Origin: SIG578 sp045655125
GTDB lineage: Bacteria; Bacillota; Clostridia; Oscillospirales; Ruminococcaceae
Length of the DNA: 43,012 nucleotides
NCBI GenBank assembly: GCA_045655125.1
Contig: JAZOOR010000053.1
Span: 1 to 43,012 of the forward strand
Direction: 5' to 3'
The position numbers and the translations under genes were made by a program. Shown here one piece after another: positions 13,432-21,308 of this stretch. How positions within the stretch are numbered: the first letter of the stretch is position 1; every line of letters begins with the position of its first letter. The notes below the pieces were generated by a model. That model worked only from the letters and a program-made list of their open reading frames with translations. It did not search any database and was not told the origin of the DNA.

Positions 13432-14415
13432 ATGATACGAGTTGGTATTTACGGGTACGGAAATTTAGGGCGCGGAGTTGAATGTGCCATAAAACAAGCA
13501 GATGATGTTAGTCTTGTTGCGGTTTTCACAAGAAGAGAGCCCTCTACTGTTAAAATCCTCACTGATGGTGTCCCCGTTTATCACATAGACAAGGCGCCTT
13601 CAATGAAGGATGCTATTGATGTTATGATACTTTGCGGCGGAAGTGCTACCGATTTACCTGTTCAGACGCCGCAACTCGCTTCCATTTTCAATGTGGTTGA
13701 CAGCTTTGACACACACGCAAAAATTTCTGAGCATTTTAAAAATGTTGATGCCATCTCCAAGAGCGCGGGTACTGTTGCTGTTATTTCTTCGGGCTGGGAC
13801 CCCGGTATGTTCTCGCTTATGCGCCTTTATTCACAAGCAGTTCTCCCTCAGGGAAAGGATTATACATTCTGGGGCAAGGGTGTCAGCCAAGGACATTCCG
13901 ATGCCATACGCCGTATTGACGGCGTAATTGATGCCCGTCAGTACACCGTTCCTATTGACAGCGCATTAGAGGCTGTAAGAAGCGGCTCAAACCCCGAACT
14001 GACTGTGCGAGAAAAGCACAAGAGAGAATGCTTTGTTGTAGCAACAGAGGGCGCTGACAAGGAAAAAATCAGACAAGAAATTGTTTCTATGCCCAACTAT
14101 TTTGCCGATTACGACACCACTGTTACATTTATCTCAGAGGAAGAAATGCGCCGCAACCACACCTCTCTCCCCCACGGCGGTTTTGTTATCCGCAGTGGCA
14201 AAACAGGCTGGGAAAATAATAACTCCAATCTCATTGAGTACAGCCTTAAATTAGATTCAAACCCCGAATTTACAGCAAGCGTTGTCTTAGCCTTTGCAAG
14301 AGCGGCTGCCCGCCTATCTGACAAAAAAGACTTTGGCTGCAAAACTGTATTTGACATTCCGCCGGCATACCTCTCACCGATGAGTTCTGCAGAGCTGAGA
14401 GAAAAGCTTTTATAA
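13432..14415 (+). CDS. ddh: meso-Diaminopimelate dehydrogenase
   Basis: The 327-residue protein starts with a Rossmann fold, GIYGYGNLGRG at residues 5-15, and continues with family segments such as 'VVDSFDTHAKI', SSGWDPGMFS and KGVSQGHSDAIRRI. It is an NADP-dependent enzyme that aminates tetrahydrodipicolinate directly to meso-diaminopimelate, for lysine and peptidoglycan. Length is typical (about 326). It has its own promoter and a strong terminator, so it is a single-gene unit. An AAAGGAG site stands 10 bases before the ATG. Confidence 0.96.
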   Translation: MIRVGIYGYGNLGRGVECAIKQADDVSLVAVFTRREPSTVKILTDGVPVYHIDKAPSMKDAIDVMILCGGSATDLPVQTPQLASIFNVVDSFDTHAKISEHFKNVDAISKSAGTVAVISSGWDPGMFSLMRLYSQAVLPQGKDYTFWGKGVSQGHSDAIRRIDGVIDARQYTVPIDSALEAVRSGSNPELTVREKHKRECFVVATEGADKEKIRQEIVSMPNYFADYDTTVTFISEEEMRRNHTSLPHGGFVIRSGKTGWENNNSNLIEYSLKLDSNPEFTASVVLAFARAAARLSDKKDFGCKTVFDIPPAYLSPMSSAELREKLL

Positions 14416-14420
14416 CAAAA

Positions 14421-14453
14421 AAGAAGTATTGCACAGTGCAATACTTCTTTTTT
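14421..14453 (+). terminator. Terminator after ddh, usable from both strands
   Basis: AAGAAGTATTGCA (14421-14433) pairs with TGCAATACTTCTT (14437-14449) around a 3-base loop, followed by TTTT; an A-run precedes it for the opposite strand. Confidence 0.85.
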
Positions 14454-14454
14454 A

Positions 14455-14931
14455 TTATTTATTTTGCTCTTTTTTTCTAAGGTAATATTGTCTTTGATAT
14501 TCGCGAATCTTATCTTTGTTCTTTTCGCGCCACTCTTTTCTGCGCTCGCGCAGGCGTTCTTTATTCTTCGCTCCGTAAATTTTATTCTTTTTGCTTATCT
14601 CCTCTCTGTTTTTAGAGAAGTAATCGCGGTCGTAGGCGCTTTTTCTATCGCGGTTTAAAGCTCGGTACTTCTTATAACGCTCACGATTTAAGCTATAATA
14701 TGCCTTGGCATATGCCCTACTATTCTCAGGGTCATCTGTGTGATACTCTTTTTTTCGGGAAAGAGCATATTGTGACATTTTTTGAGCCTTTTTTCTCTTT
14801 CGCTCGTTTATAATAGATTTATCTATTTCTTCTGCCGAGCGAAAATCTTCAATTTCCAACCTATCGTTTATACAATCTTCAAATTTGCAATTAAAGCAAT
14901 TCAAATCGCAAACAGCTTTTTTTGCGCTCAT
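14455..14931 (-). CDS. Highly charged repeat protein with N-terminal Cys cluster
   Basis: The 158-residue protein begins with a CxxxCFNCKFEDC cluster (residues 8-20), likely a metal site. From about residue 65 it is built of roughly 15-residue units of the form aromatic-x-x-K/L-N-R/K-E/D, very rich in Lys, Arg and Tyr; these may form a long basic helix that binds nucleic acid. An AGGAG site precedes the ATG. It is divergent from the S24-like repressor at 15124 with paired promoters and repeated TTCGCAAA motifs between, so it is probably that repressor's target. No named family was recognised. Confidence 0.65.
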   Translation of the reverse strand: MSAKKAVCDLNCFNCKFEDCINDRLEIEDFRSAEEIDKSIINERKRKKAQKMSQYALSRKKEYHTDDPENSRAYAKAYYSLNRERYKKYRALNRDRKSAYDRDYFSKNREEISKKNKIYGAKNKERLRERRKEWREKNKDKIREYQRQYYLRKKEQNK

Positions 14932-15005
14932 TATGACATTCTCCTAACTGCTTGGCGCTTTTATTGTTTTTACAGAAACTTTACAATTCGCAAATCTTTA
15001 TACTT

Positions 15006-15034
15006 ATTTTATTCTATAAATTGCATTTTGTCAA
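15006..15034 (-). promoter_or_regulatory. Sigma-A promoter of the charged repeat protein
   Basis: On the minus strand TTGACA (15034-15029), 17 bases, TAAAAT (15011-15006). A TTCGCAAA motif at 14987-14994 lies near its transcription start. Confidence 0.65.
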
Positions 15035-15052
15035 TAGCTTTTTATAAATTTC

Positions 15053-15081
15053 TTGACATTTCGCAAAGATTATGCTAATAT
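15053..15081 (+). promoter_or_regulatory. Sigma-A promoter of the S24-like repressor, with operator-like motif
   Basis: TTGACA (15053-15058), 17 bases, TAATAT (15076-15081). The spacer contains TTCGCAAA (15060-15067), also found at 14987-14994 next to the divergent promoter; this is a candidate autoregulatory site. Confidence 0.75.
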
Positions 15082-15123
15082 GTAGAAAAGGGTCAATTTT
15101 TGTCGAAAAGAGGTTTTACATTT

Positions 15124-15711
15124 ATGCTGCGCTTAAAGGAGCTACGCAAAAACAGAGGTCTTTCGCTTAAAGAGATGGGTGAAATATTAGGTGTTGCCGA
15201 AAGCACCGTTTCCCTTTATGAAAATTCAAAGCGAGAGGCTCCCTACTCTATTCTCCATGCCGCCTCAAAGTTTTTCTCGGTTTCGGTAGATTTTTTACTT
15301 GGCGGCACTGATGAAAACTGCTCTGACGAAGGTAGCTCAGTTCTTATACCGACTTTAAACTCTGTTTCAATTTCAGAGGAAAGCATTGAATATGATTTTT
15401 CCTGTGATGGTGCTGCCATTGAGCTTGGAAATCCCGATGACTATTTCTTTTTCAAAGCGCACAACGATTTAATGGAGCCGCAAATTTCAAAGGGCGATAT
15501 TGCGCTCATAAGAAAACAAAACTATATTGAAAACGGCGAGCTTGCTGCGGTGATCTTTGAGGGCAGTCCTGTTACGCTCAGCCGCGTTATAAAAGAAAAC
15601 GGAGTTATGGTTTTGCAGCCCTTTAACCCAAAATACAAAAGCATTTTTATAAATGAAAATCAAAAACTTATTATTTTAGGAAAAGTTATTCAAACGATTA
15701 GAAAATGGTAA
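15124..15711 (+). CDS. XRE-S24 repressor with an inactive peptidase domain
   Basis: The 195-residue protein has an XRE helix-turn-helix (residues about 12-60; EILGVAESTVSLYENS) and a LexA/CI-type S24 fold. In S24 proteins the catalytic Ser lies in GDSMEP and the Lys in a T-V-K-R motif. Here the matching positions read NDLMEP and VTLSRV, so both residues are replaced and self-cleavage should be impossible. The ATG at 15124 follows AAAGAGG; an upstream TTG is less likely. It probably represses its own promoter and the divergent gene. Confidence 0.85.
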   Translation: MLRLKELRKNRGLSLKEMGEILGVAESTVSLYENSKREAPYSILHAASKFFSVSVDFLLGGTDENCSDEGSSVLIPTLNSVSISEESIEYDFSCDGAAIELGNPDDYFFFKAHNDLMEPQISKGDIALIRKQNYIENGELAAVIFEGSPVTLSRVIKENGVMVLQPFNPKYKSIFINENQKLIILGKVIQTIRKW

Positions 15712-15713
15712 AA

Positions 15714-15756
15714 AAACCGAGGAAATTTATAAGAAATTTCCTCGGTTTAATTTTTT
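15714..15756 (+). terminator. Terminator after the S24-like repressor
   Basis: AAACCGAGGAAATTT (15714-15728), loop ATAAG, and AAATTTCCTCGGTTT (15734-15748) form a perfect 15-bp stem followed by AATTTTTT. Confidence 0.9.
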
Positions 15757-15790
15757 ATATATGTTTAAAATATTATTGGAGGTGGAAAGT

Positions 15791-15949
15791 GTGCCTTACT
15801 GTAAAAAGCAAAAGAAGAGAAAGCTTTTAGTTAAGAATATGCTTCTTGATGTTCAGGGAAAAACACGCACACCCGCTGTTTTAAAATGCAAAATAGATAA
15901 CATCGGTTCTTTAAAAAACAAAAAATGGGTGGAAGAAATACAGCTTTGA
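15791..15949 (+). CDS. Small basic protein, unknown
   Basis: The 52-residue protein starts at a GTG behind a TTGGAGGTGG site and reads MPYCKKQKKRKLL, a very basic N-terminus, then a strand-rich tail ending KKWVEEIQL. An earlier in-frame ATG at 15761 lacks a ribosome site. It lies alone between two terminators. I do not recognise it. Confidence 0.5.
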   Translation: MPYCKKQKKRKLLVKNMLLDVQGKTRTPAVLKCKIDNIGSLKNKKWVEEIQL

Positions 15950-15977
15950 TGCTGCAGATACCGTATCCTAAAAGCAC

Positions 15978-16000
15978 AAAGCAAATATACTTTGCTTTTT
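15978..16000 (+). terminator. Terminator after the small basic protein
   Basis: AAAGCAAA (15978-15985), loop TATAC, TTTGCTTT (15991-15998), followed by TT. Confidence 0.6.
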
Positions 16001-16011
16001 AAGTCACCTTC

Positions 16012-16046
16012 TCGGCGCAAGGGTTTTCCTTGCGCCGATTTTTATT
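16012..16046 (+). terminator. Second terminator, at the end of the acyltransferase gene
   Basis: TCGGCGCAAGG (16012-16022) pairs with CCTTGCGCCGA (16028-16038), then TTTTTATTTTT on the rightward strand. It backs up the previous terminator and also forms the structured 3' end of the leftward operon. Confidence 0.7.
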
Positions 16047-16560
16047 TTTCATTAGAAAGCTCTGCGAAACTTTTAAAGCTATTATCGCGCATTTCGTTAT
16101 GAACAATAATGCGAGGCTTTGAGAGCACAACAGTTGCGTTGTCCTCGATATCCTCTGTAACAACGCAGTTTGCGCCTATCCGCACATTATTTCCAATTTT
16201 AATACCGCCTATAATCTTTGCCCCTGCGCCGATATAAACATTATCCCCTATCCTTGGCGAGCCGATATGCTTAGAACCGTTAGCTGTGTTTGAGCCTATT
16301 GTTACCTGATGAAACACCGTGCAGTTTTTACCTATTACAGCGCCTGCGGAAATAAGAATACCATTAAGTCCGTGAGGAAATGTTATTCTGCCGTCAATTT
16401 GAGTCTGAGGCTCTATTGAAGCATTATTTTTAAAAAGTATACGCTGGCAGCAAAAGCTGTGATATTTTTTTCCTATAGGATTTTTGCATTTTAAAAGCTT
16501 TTCGCGGTGTTTCCAGAACTCGTTTTGCTGGGGTCCTATCAAAAGGCTTCGCAGTGACAT
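16042..16560 (-). CDS. Serine acetyltransferase-like hexapeptide acyltransferase
   Basis: The 172-residue protein has a left-handed beta-helix of hexapeptide repeats from about residue 65 to 150 (GAVIGKNCTVFHQVTIG; IGDNVYIGAGAKIIGG; IGNNVRIGANCVVTED) with the catalytic-type His in VFHQVTIG. It resembles the C-terminal part of CysE but lacks a full N-terminal helical domain, so it may acetylate a sugar or another small molecule rather than serine. It starts 3 bases after the formyltransferase stop, in one operon with it, which suggests a shared small-molecule pathway. Confidence 0.8.
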   Translation of the reverse strand: MSLRSLLIGPQQNEFWKHREKLLKCKNPIGKKYHSFCCQRILFKNNASIEPQTQIDGRITFPHGLNGILISAGAVIGKNCTVFHQVTIGSNTANGSKHIGSPRIGDNVYIGAGAKIIGGIKIGNNVRIGANCVVTEDIEDNATVVLSKPRIIVHNEMRDNSFKSFAELSNEK

Positions 16561-16563
16561 ATT

Positions 16564-17268
16564 TTACATACCGTCCTTTTCATCATTTTCGCTGAAAATA
16601 GTATAGTCTTCGCCAAAGGCACGCAGTATCAGTTCCCTTTTCTCCTTGGGGGTATTTTTGAAAATTGTTCTTTGCGCGTCGCATGGCTCGGGCAGGTACT
16701 GACCTTTTCCCTGTGGCTTTGCATTCTGCCAAAACTCCGGTAGTTTTTCAAAAATCTCCTCTGTAATTTCGGCGGCAGTAGCCTTTAGTTTCTTTTCTAA
16801 GCTGAAATAGTTTTCGTTTTTTGACACCGAAAACTCTTTTTGAAGCAGAATATCTCCCTCGTCAATTTTTGGGGCAAGCTTATGCGCAGTTACACCTGTT
16901 TTGGAAAGCCCATTTAAAATCACCCAAGGCATAGGCCAAGGTCCTCTTCCTAATGGAAGGAGCGAGGGGTGAATGTTTATTCCGCGGAAATTCTCTATAT
17001 TTTCCATTGGAATCCGCCACTGATACCCCGCCGAAAAGGCAAGCTCACATCCGTTATGAAAAAACTGGTATTTCAGCTCCTCAAAAGTTATCTTTTCAGT
17101 TGTAAATGGGATTTCCTTTACATCCGCCAAACCCTTGATTTCATCGTGAAAATCAAAGTCTCCATCAGAGGGAAAGCTATATATTTTTAGTATATTGATT
17201 TGTGGGTTATTAAGAAGCTTTCTAAGGCAATCCGAGAACATATCATAGCCAAAATAGATAATATTCAT
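16564..17268 (-). CDS. Formyltransferase-fold protein (Fmt/ArnA-N/PurN type)
   Basis: The 234-residue protein has a Rossmann-like start (MNIIYFGYDMFSDCL) and the formyltransferase signature at about residues 95-135: NIHPSLLPLGRGPWP, then TGVTAHKL and DEGDILLQ. The Asn-His-Asp catalytic set (N of INIHPS, H of the same motif, D of DEGD) is present. The substrate is unknown; the partner gene is a hexapeptide acyltransferase, so N-formylation of an amino sugar or a related metabolite is one option. The ATG at 17268 follows AAGGTGA; a GTG six bases upstream is too close to that site. Confidence 0.82.
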   Translation of the reverse strand: MNIIYFGYDMFSDCLRKLLNNPQINILKIYSFPSDGDFDFHDEIKGLADVKEIPFTTEKITFEELKYQFFHNGCELAFSAGYQWRIPMENIENFRGINIHPSLLPLGRGPWPMPWVILNGLSKTGVTAHKLAPKIDEGDILLQKEFSVSKNENYFSLEKKLKATAAEITEEIFEKLPEFWQNAKPQGKGQYLPEPCDAQRTIFKNTPKEKRELILRAFGEDYTIFSENDEKDGM

Positions 17269-17349
17269 TAGCACTCACCTTTTTTATTATAATAAAATAA
17301 TATCACACTATCTTTAGGTTTACAAGTAAATAGTAATATATTAATACCA

Positions 17350-17474
17350 AATAAAAAGCACAAAGCCGCGACCTCTAAAGGTCGCGGCCCTATGCCGTAT
17401 GCCATCTATATGTTGTTGAGAGTTAAGTCTTATATTTAACAAAATAATTTTACCATAATATATATAAAAGTCAA
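17350..17474 (-). ncRNA. Candidate small RNA or attenuator leader upstream of the formyltransferase operon
   Basis: On the minus strand a promoter TTGACT (17474-17469), 16 bases, TAAAAT (17452-17447) is followed by a small GTTAA/TTAAC hairpin and a strong terminator: GCCGCGACC (17388-17380), 6-base loop, GGTCGCGGC (17373-17365), then TTTGTGCTTTTT. The ~90-base transcript would end about 80 bases before the formyltransferase gene. It could be a free small RNA or a conditional leader. A short frame starting MAYGIGPRP overlaps the hairpin. Apart from this and the acpP promoter, the 17275-17618 gap shows only AT-rich sequence. Confidence 0.5.
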
Positions 17475-17532
17475 GCATAAATAAAAAAATATCATTTTTT
17501 CAAATTCTTTACTAAAAATACAAAAATACATC

Positions 17533-17561
17533 TTGAATATCTTTTAGGGATATGATATGAT
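17533..17561 (+). promoter_or_regulatory. Sigma-A promoter of acpP
   Basis: TTGAAT (17533-17538), 17 bases, TATGAT (17556-17561), with transcription expected to start near 17568. Confidence 0.6.
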
Positions 17562-17572
17562 TAAAATCGTTA

Positions 17573-17592
17573 AGGTCACTCTGCTGTGACCT
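17573..17592. promoter_or_regulatory. 7-bp inverted repeat at the acpP transcription start
   Basis: AGGTCAC (17573-17579), 6 bases, GTGACCT (17586-17592). It lies just after the predicted start site, so it could be an operator for a fatty-acid regulator or a 5'-UTR hairpin. Confidence 0.5.
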
Positions 17593-17618
17593 ATACTTTC
17601 AGAAAGGATGGACACTAT

Positions 17619-17849
17619 ATGGTATTTGAAAAGGTAAGAGCAATTTTAGCTGAGCTTCTTTCGATTGACGAAAACACAATTACAATGGATTCTTTAATCA
17701 TTGACAATCTTGGTGCAGACTCTCTTGATCTTGTTGACGCGGTTGTTACTCTTAACGACGAATTCGGCGTTGAGGTTCCCGATGAGGAAATTGAAAATCT
17801 GCGCTCTGTAGGCGACGTTGTCAGATACATCGAAGCTAATATGGAATAA
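17619..17849 (+). CDS. acpP: Acyl carrier protein
   Basis: The 76-residue protein is a typical ACP: MVFEKVRAILAELL at the start, the phosphopantetheine-bearing Ser in GADSLDLVD near residue 35, and the acidic helix 'DEFGVEVPDEEIE'. It carries acyl chains in fatty acid synthesis. The ATG at 17619 follows AAAGGA; an earlier frame start is unlikely. It stands alone with its own promoter, an inverted repeat in the leader and a terminator, not in a fab operon. Confidence 0.96.
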   Translation: MVFEKVRAILAELLSIDENTITMDSLIIDNLGADSLDLVDAVVTLNDEFGVEVPDEEIENLRSVGDVVRYIEANME

Positions 17850-17867
17850 GTTACTTTATAACAGAAA

Positions 17868-17899
17868 AGAGGCTTCTTTCACGAAGCCTCTTTATTTTC
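17868..17899 (+). terminator. Terminator after acpP
   Basis: AGAGGCTTC (17868-17876), 6-base loop, GAAGCCTCT (17883-17891), then TTATTTTC. Confidence 0.85.
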
Positions 17900-17930
17900 T
17901 TATTTCAGTCCCATAAATTAAAAGTTTTTG

Positions 17931-17958
17931 TTGAAAAAACAATTAAATATGTTATAAT
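17931..17958 (+). promoter_or_regulatory. Sigma-A promoter of the zinc-ribbon membrane protein
   Basis: TTGAAA (17931-17936), 16 bases, TATAAT (17953-17958), about 80 bases before the ATG. Confidence 0.6.
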
Positions 17959-18039
17959 ATTTATGTATGTGTTATTTTATAATATAATAACATAAAAACC
18001 TGTGTCCTAATTAGAAAATTACCTTGGAGGAATACTACA

Positions 18040-18594
18040 ATGCTATGTAAAAATTGCGGTTTTGCAGTTCTGGACAGTGCCAATTTCTGTTCTAACTGCG
18101 GCAGTGCGGTAATTAAGCCGCCTGAGCCCGACCAAAATTGTGCATATAACAATACAAGCACCAATCTGCAGGAAATTTTATCACAGGAGTCTATGCCGCC
18201 CATAGCGGAGGCACCTTTGCAGCCTGAGGCTACGGATATTCCTTTGCCAAACTGCTCTGCCCCGCCTCATAATGCTGTGCCGACGGCGCAGATTCAGACT
18301 ACTCCGCCGCAGGTGCAGCAGCCGCAAAATCCTAAGGACAACAGCGGATTTTCTGTTGCAGCTTTAGTGCTCGGAATTATCGGAGTAATTCCATTATACG
18401 CGCTTAACTTTATTCCTGCCGTTCTTGCTCTTATTTTCGGAATACTCAGCAGAAAATCCTCAAAAAGCTCTATGGCGATTTCGGGAATAGTTTTAGGTGC
18501 TGTTGGAATTGCATTATCTATAGCGGTTTTATTTATATTTATTTATTTTATTCTTTCCGTCGCTCTTGAGTCTACTGGCGGAATGTACTTTTAG
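18040..18594 (+). CDS. Zinc-ribbon and DUF4190 membrane protein
   Basis: The 184-residue protein starts with a zinc ribbon (CKNCGF and CSNCGS, residues 3-21), has a Pro/Gln-rich linker to about residue 100, and ends with two hydrophobic segments (about 106-135 and 145-172) typical of DUF4190 proteins, with 'SVAALVLGIIG' and 'AISGIVLGAVG' as the paired motifs. Such proteins are common in Clostridia and uncharacterised. A TTGGAGG site precedes the ATG. It is upstream of valS but 82 bases away. Confidence 0.8.
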   Translation: MLCKNCGFAVLDSANFCSNCGSAVIKPPEPDQNCAYNNTSTNLQEILSQESMPPIAEAPLQPEATDIPLPNCSAPPHNAVPTAQIQTTPPQVQQPQNPKDNSGFSVAALVLGIIGVIPLYALNFIPAVLALIFGILSRKSSKSSMAISGIVLGAVGIALSIAVLFIFIYFILSVALESTGGMYF

Positions 18595-18676
18595 TCTATA
18601 CATAGGTGCAAAGGCTTCTGCCCTGCTCCTTTAACGACAATAAGTTTATAAAACACACAAGGAAGGATATATTACA

Positions 18677-21304
18677 GTGAACAAGGAACTTTCAAAAGTC
18701 TACGATCCGCAATCGGTTGAATCCAGAATTTATGATTTTTGGATAAACGGCGGATATTTCCACACAAAAATTGACAAGCAAAAGAAACCCTATACCATAG
18801 TTATGCCGCCACCGAACATTACAGGTCAGCTTCATATGGGACACGCTCTTGACAATACTCTGCAGGATATTCTCATCAGATTTCGCAGAATGCAGGGTTA
18901 CTGCACCCTTTGGGTTCCCGGAACTGACCACGCATCTATTGCTACCGAAGCAAAGATTGTTGAGGCAATGCGCAAAGAAGGCATTACCAAAGAAAGCCTT
19001 GGCCGTGAGGAATTCTTAAAGAGAGCTTGGGAGTGGAAGCGCACCTATGGCGGAAGAATTACCGAGCAGCTTCGTAGAATCGGCTCATCATGTGACTGGG
19101 AGCGCGAGCGCTTTACCATGGATGAGGGCTGCAGCGACGCGGTTAAGGAAGTTTTTGTCAGGCTTTATGAAAAGGGACTTATATATCGCGGCGAGCGAAT
19201 TATTAACTGGTGTCCTCACTGCAAAACCTCTATTTCCGATGCTGAGGTTGAATACGAAAATACTCCCGGACATTTCTGGCATCTACGCTATCCCCTTTCG
19301 GACGGCAGCGGCTATGTTGAGCTTGCAACCACCCGTCCCGAAACTATTCTGGGTGATACCGCTATTGCTGTTAACCCCAATGATGACAGATACAAAGACA
19401 TAGTCGGCAAAACTGTTGTTCTTCCTCTTGTTGGCAAGGATATTCCCATTGTTGCTGACGATTATGTTGAGATGGATTTCGGAACAGGCGTTGTTAAGAT
19501 TACACCCGCTCACGATCCCAATGACTTTGAGGTTGGTCTCAGACACAATCTTGATGTTATCAACATTATGACCGAGGACGCTCATATGAATGAGCTTTGC
19601 GGAAAATATGCAGGTCTTGACAGATACGAGGCAAGAAAAGCCATTGTTGCTGACCTTGAAGAAGGCGGATTTTTAGTTCGCACCGAGGATTACGAGCATA
19701 ATGTCGGTAACTGCTACCGCTGCCATCAAACTGTTGAACCGAGAGTTTCAAAGCAGTGGTTTGTTAAGATGCAGCCTCTTGCAGAGCCTGCATTAGCTGC
19801 TGTTAAGTACGGAAAAACATCCTTTATTCCCGACAGATTTTCTAAGATATACTATCACTGGATGGAAAACATCAAAGACTGGTGTATTTCGCGTCAGCTT
19901 TGGTGGGGACACAGAATTCCCGCGTGGTACTGCGATGATTGCGGTGAAGTTATTGTTTCAAAAGAGGCTCCAAGCGTTTGCACGCATTGTCAGAGCAAGG
20001 CTCTAAGACAGGACGAGGATACCTTAGACACCTGGTTCTCCTCAGCGCTCTGGCCTTTCTCTACTCTTGGCTGGCCTGAAAAGACCGATGACCTCGATTT
20101 CTTCTATCCCACAAACACACTTGTAACCGGATATGACATTATATTCTTCTGGGTTGCGAGAATGATTTTCTCAGCCATTGAAAACACAGGAGAAGTTCCC
20201 TTTGACACTGTTTTCATTCACGGAATTATCCGCGACGAGCAAGGCCGCAAAATGTCAAAATCTCTCGGTAACGGAATTGACCCCATCGAAGTTATTGACG
20301 AATATGGTGCTGATGCGCTGCGCTTTATGCTTGCAACCGGAAACAGCCCCGGAAACGATATGCGTTTTAGCTATGATAAGGTTAAGGCAAGCCGAAACTT
20401 TGCTAACAAACTGTGGAATGCATCGAGATTTATTTTAATGAATCTTACAGATGAGGTTAAATCCGCTTCTCTCCCCGAAAAGCTTGAGCTTGAGGACAAG
20501 TGGGTTATCACAAGGTTTAATTCCCTTTGCAAAGAGGTTACCGACAATCTTGAAAAATTTGAGTTGGGCGTTGCGGTTTCCAAGCTTTATGACTTTATCT
20601 GGGATATTATGTGCGACTGGTACATTGAGCTGTGCAAATCCCGTCTTTCAGAGGGTGGAGAGAGCAGTATGCGTGCGCAGAAGGTTCTTCTCTATATTAT
20701 GAATGGCGCGCTTTCCCTTTTACACCCCTTTATGCCCTTTATTACTGAGGAAATATGGCAAGCTCTGCCACACGAGGGCGAAACACTTATGAACGAGCAG
20801 TATCCTAAGTATAACAGCGAGCTTGATTTCTCTGCCGAGGCGGCTGAGTTTGAGAAAATTATGGATGTTATCAAGGCTATCCGTAACCGCCGCAGCGAAA
20901 TGAATGTTCCTCCCTCTAAAAAGGCTGGAGTTTACATTGAAACCGAGTTTGCAGACACCTTTAAGAAAGGCACACAGTTTATTGAGCGCCTTGCATTTGC
21001 ATCTCACATTGAGATTGCACAGAGCTTTGATATGCCCTCTGCAACTCAGGTTATAACAGACGGCGCAAGGGTTTACATTCCTACAGAAGACCTTGTTGAC
21101 TTTGAAAAAGAGCTTGAGCGCCTGAGTCGCGAGCTTGCAGTCTGCGAAAAGGACGAGGCTATGATTTCAGGAAAGCTTAATAACGAAAACTTTGTAAACC
21201 GCGCTCCTGCAAATGTTGTTGCGGCTGAGCGCGAAAAGCTTGCAAAGCTTATAGAACGCAAACAAAAGGTTCTCGAAAGTATCTCTAAAATCCGCAAGGA
21301 CTGA
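18677..21304 (+). CDS. valS: Valyl-tRNA synthetase
   Basis: The 875-residue class I synthetase has its HIGH motif as HMGHA in 'PPPNITGQLHMGHAL' near residues 52-56, KMSKS at about residues 525-529, zinc-type Cys pairs (CPHC, CYRCH, CDDC...CTHC), the editing domain between, and a C-terminal coiled coil that touches the tRNA. It starts with GTG behind AAGGAAGGA. Length matches the family. No T-box is visible before it. folC follows after 4 bases, so they are one operon. Confidence 0.98.
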   Translation: MNKELSKVYDPQSVESRIYDFWINGGYFHTKIDKQKKPYTIVMPPPNITGQLHMGHALDNTLQDILIRFRRMQGYCTLWVPGTDHASIATEAKIVEAMRKEGITKESLGREEFLKRAWEWKRTYGGRITEQLRRIGSSCDWERERFTMDEGCSDAVKEVFVRLYEKGLIYRGERIINWCPHCKTSISDAEVEYENTPGHFWHLRYPLSDGSGYVELATTRPETILGDTAIAVNPNDDRYKDIVGKTVVLPLVGKDIPIVADDYVEMDFGTGVVKITPAHDPNDFEVGLRHNLDVINIMTEDAHMNELCGKYAGLDRYEARKAIVADLEEGGFLVRTEDYEHNVGNCYRCHQTVEPRVSKQWFVKMQPLAEPALAAVKYGKTSFIPDRFSKIYYHWMENIKDWCISRQLWWGHRIPAWYCDDCGEVIVSKEAPSVCTHCQSKALRQDEDTLDTWFSSALWPFSTLGWPEKTDDLDFFYPTNTLVTGYDIIFFWVARMIFSAIENTGEVPFDTVFIHGIIRDEQGRKMSKSLGNGIDPIEVIDEYGADALRFMLATGNSPGNDMRFSYDKVKASRNFANKLWNASRFILMNLTDEVKSASLPEKLELEDKWVITRFNSLCKEVTDNLEKFELGVAVSKLYDFIWDIMCDWYIELCKSRLSEGGESSMRAQKVLLYIMNGALSLLHPFMPFITEEIWQALPHEGETLMNEQYPKYNSELDFSAEAAEFEKIMDVIKAIRNRRSEMNVPPSKKAGVYIETEFADTFKKGTQFIERLAFASHIEIAQSFDMPSATQVITDGARVYIPTEDLVDFEKELERLSRELAVCEKDEAMISGKLNNENFVNRAPANVVAAEREKLAKLIERKQKVLESISKIRKD

Positions 21305-21308
21305 TTTT

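Noticed and set aside
17383..17430. MAYGIGPRP frame as a real gene
   Set aside because: It runs through the terminator stem and into AT-rich non-coding sequence, and has no ribosome site; kept only as a possible leader-peptide idea.
18595..18676. T-box before valS
   Set aside because: The gap is 82 bases and has no T-box core or specifier stem.
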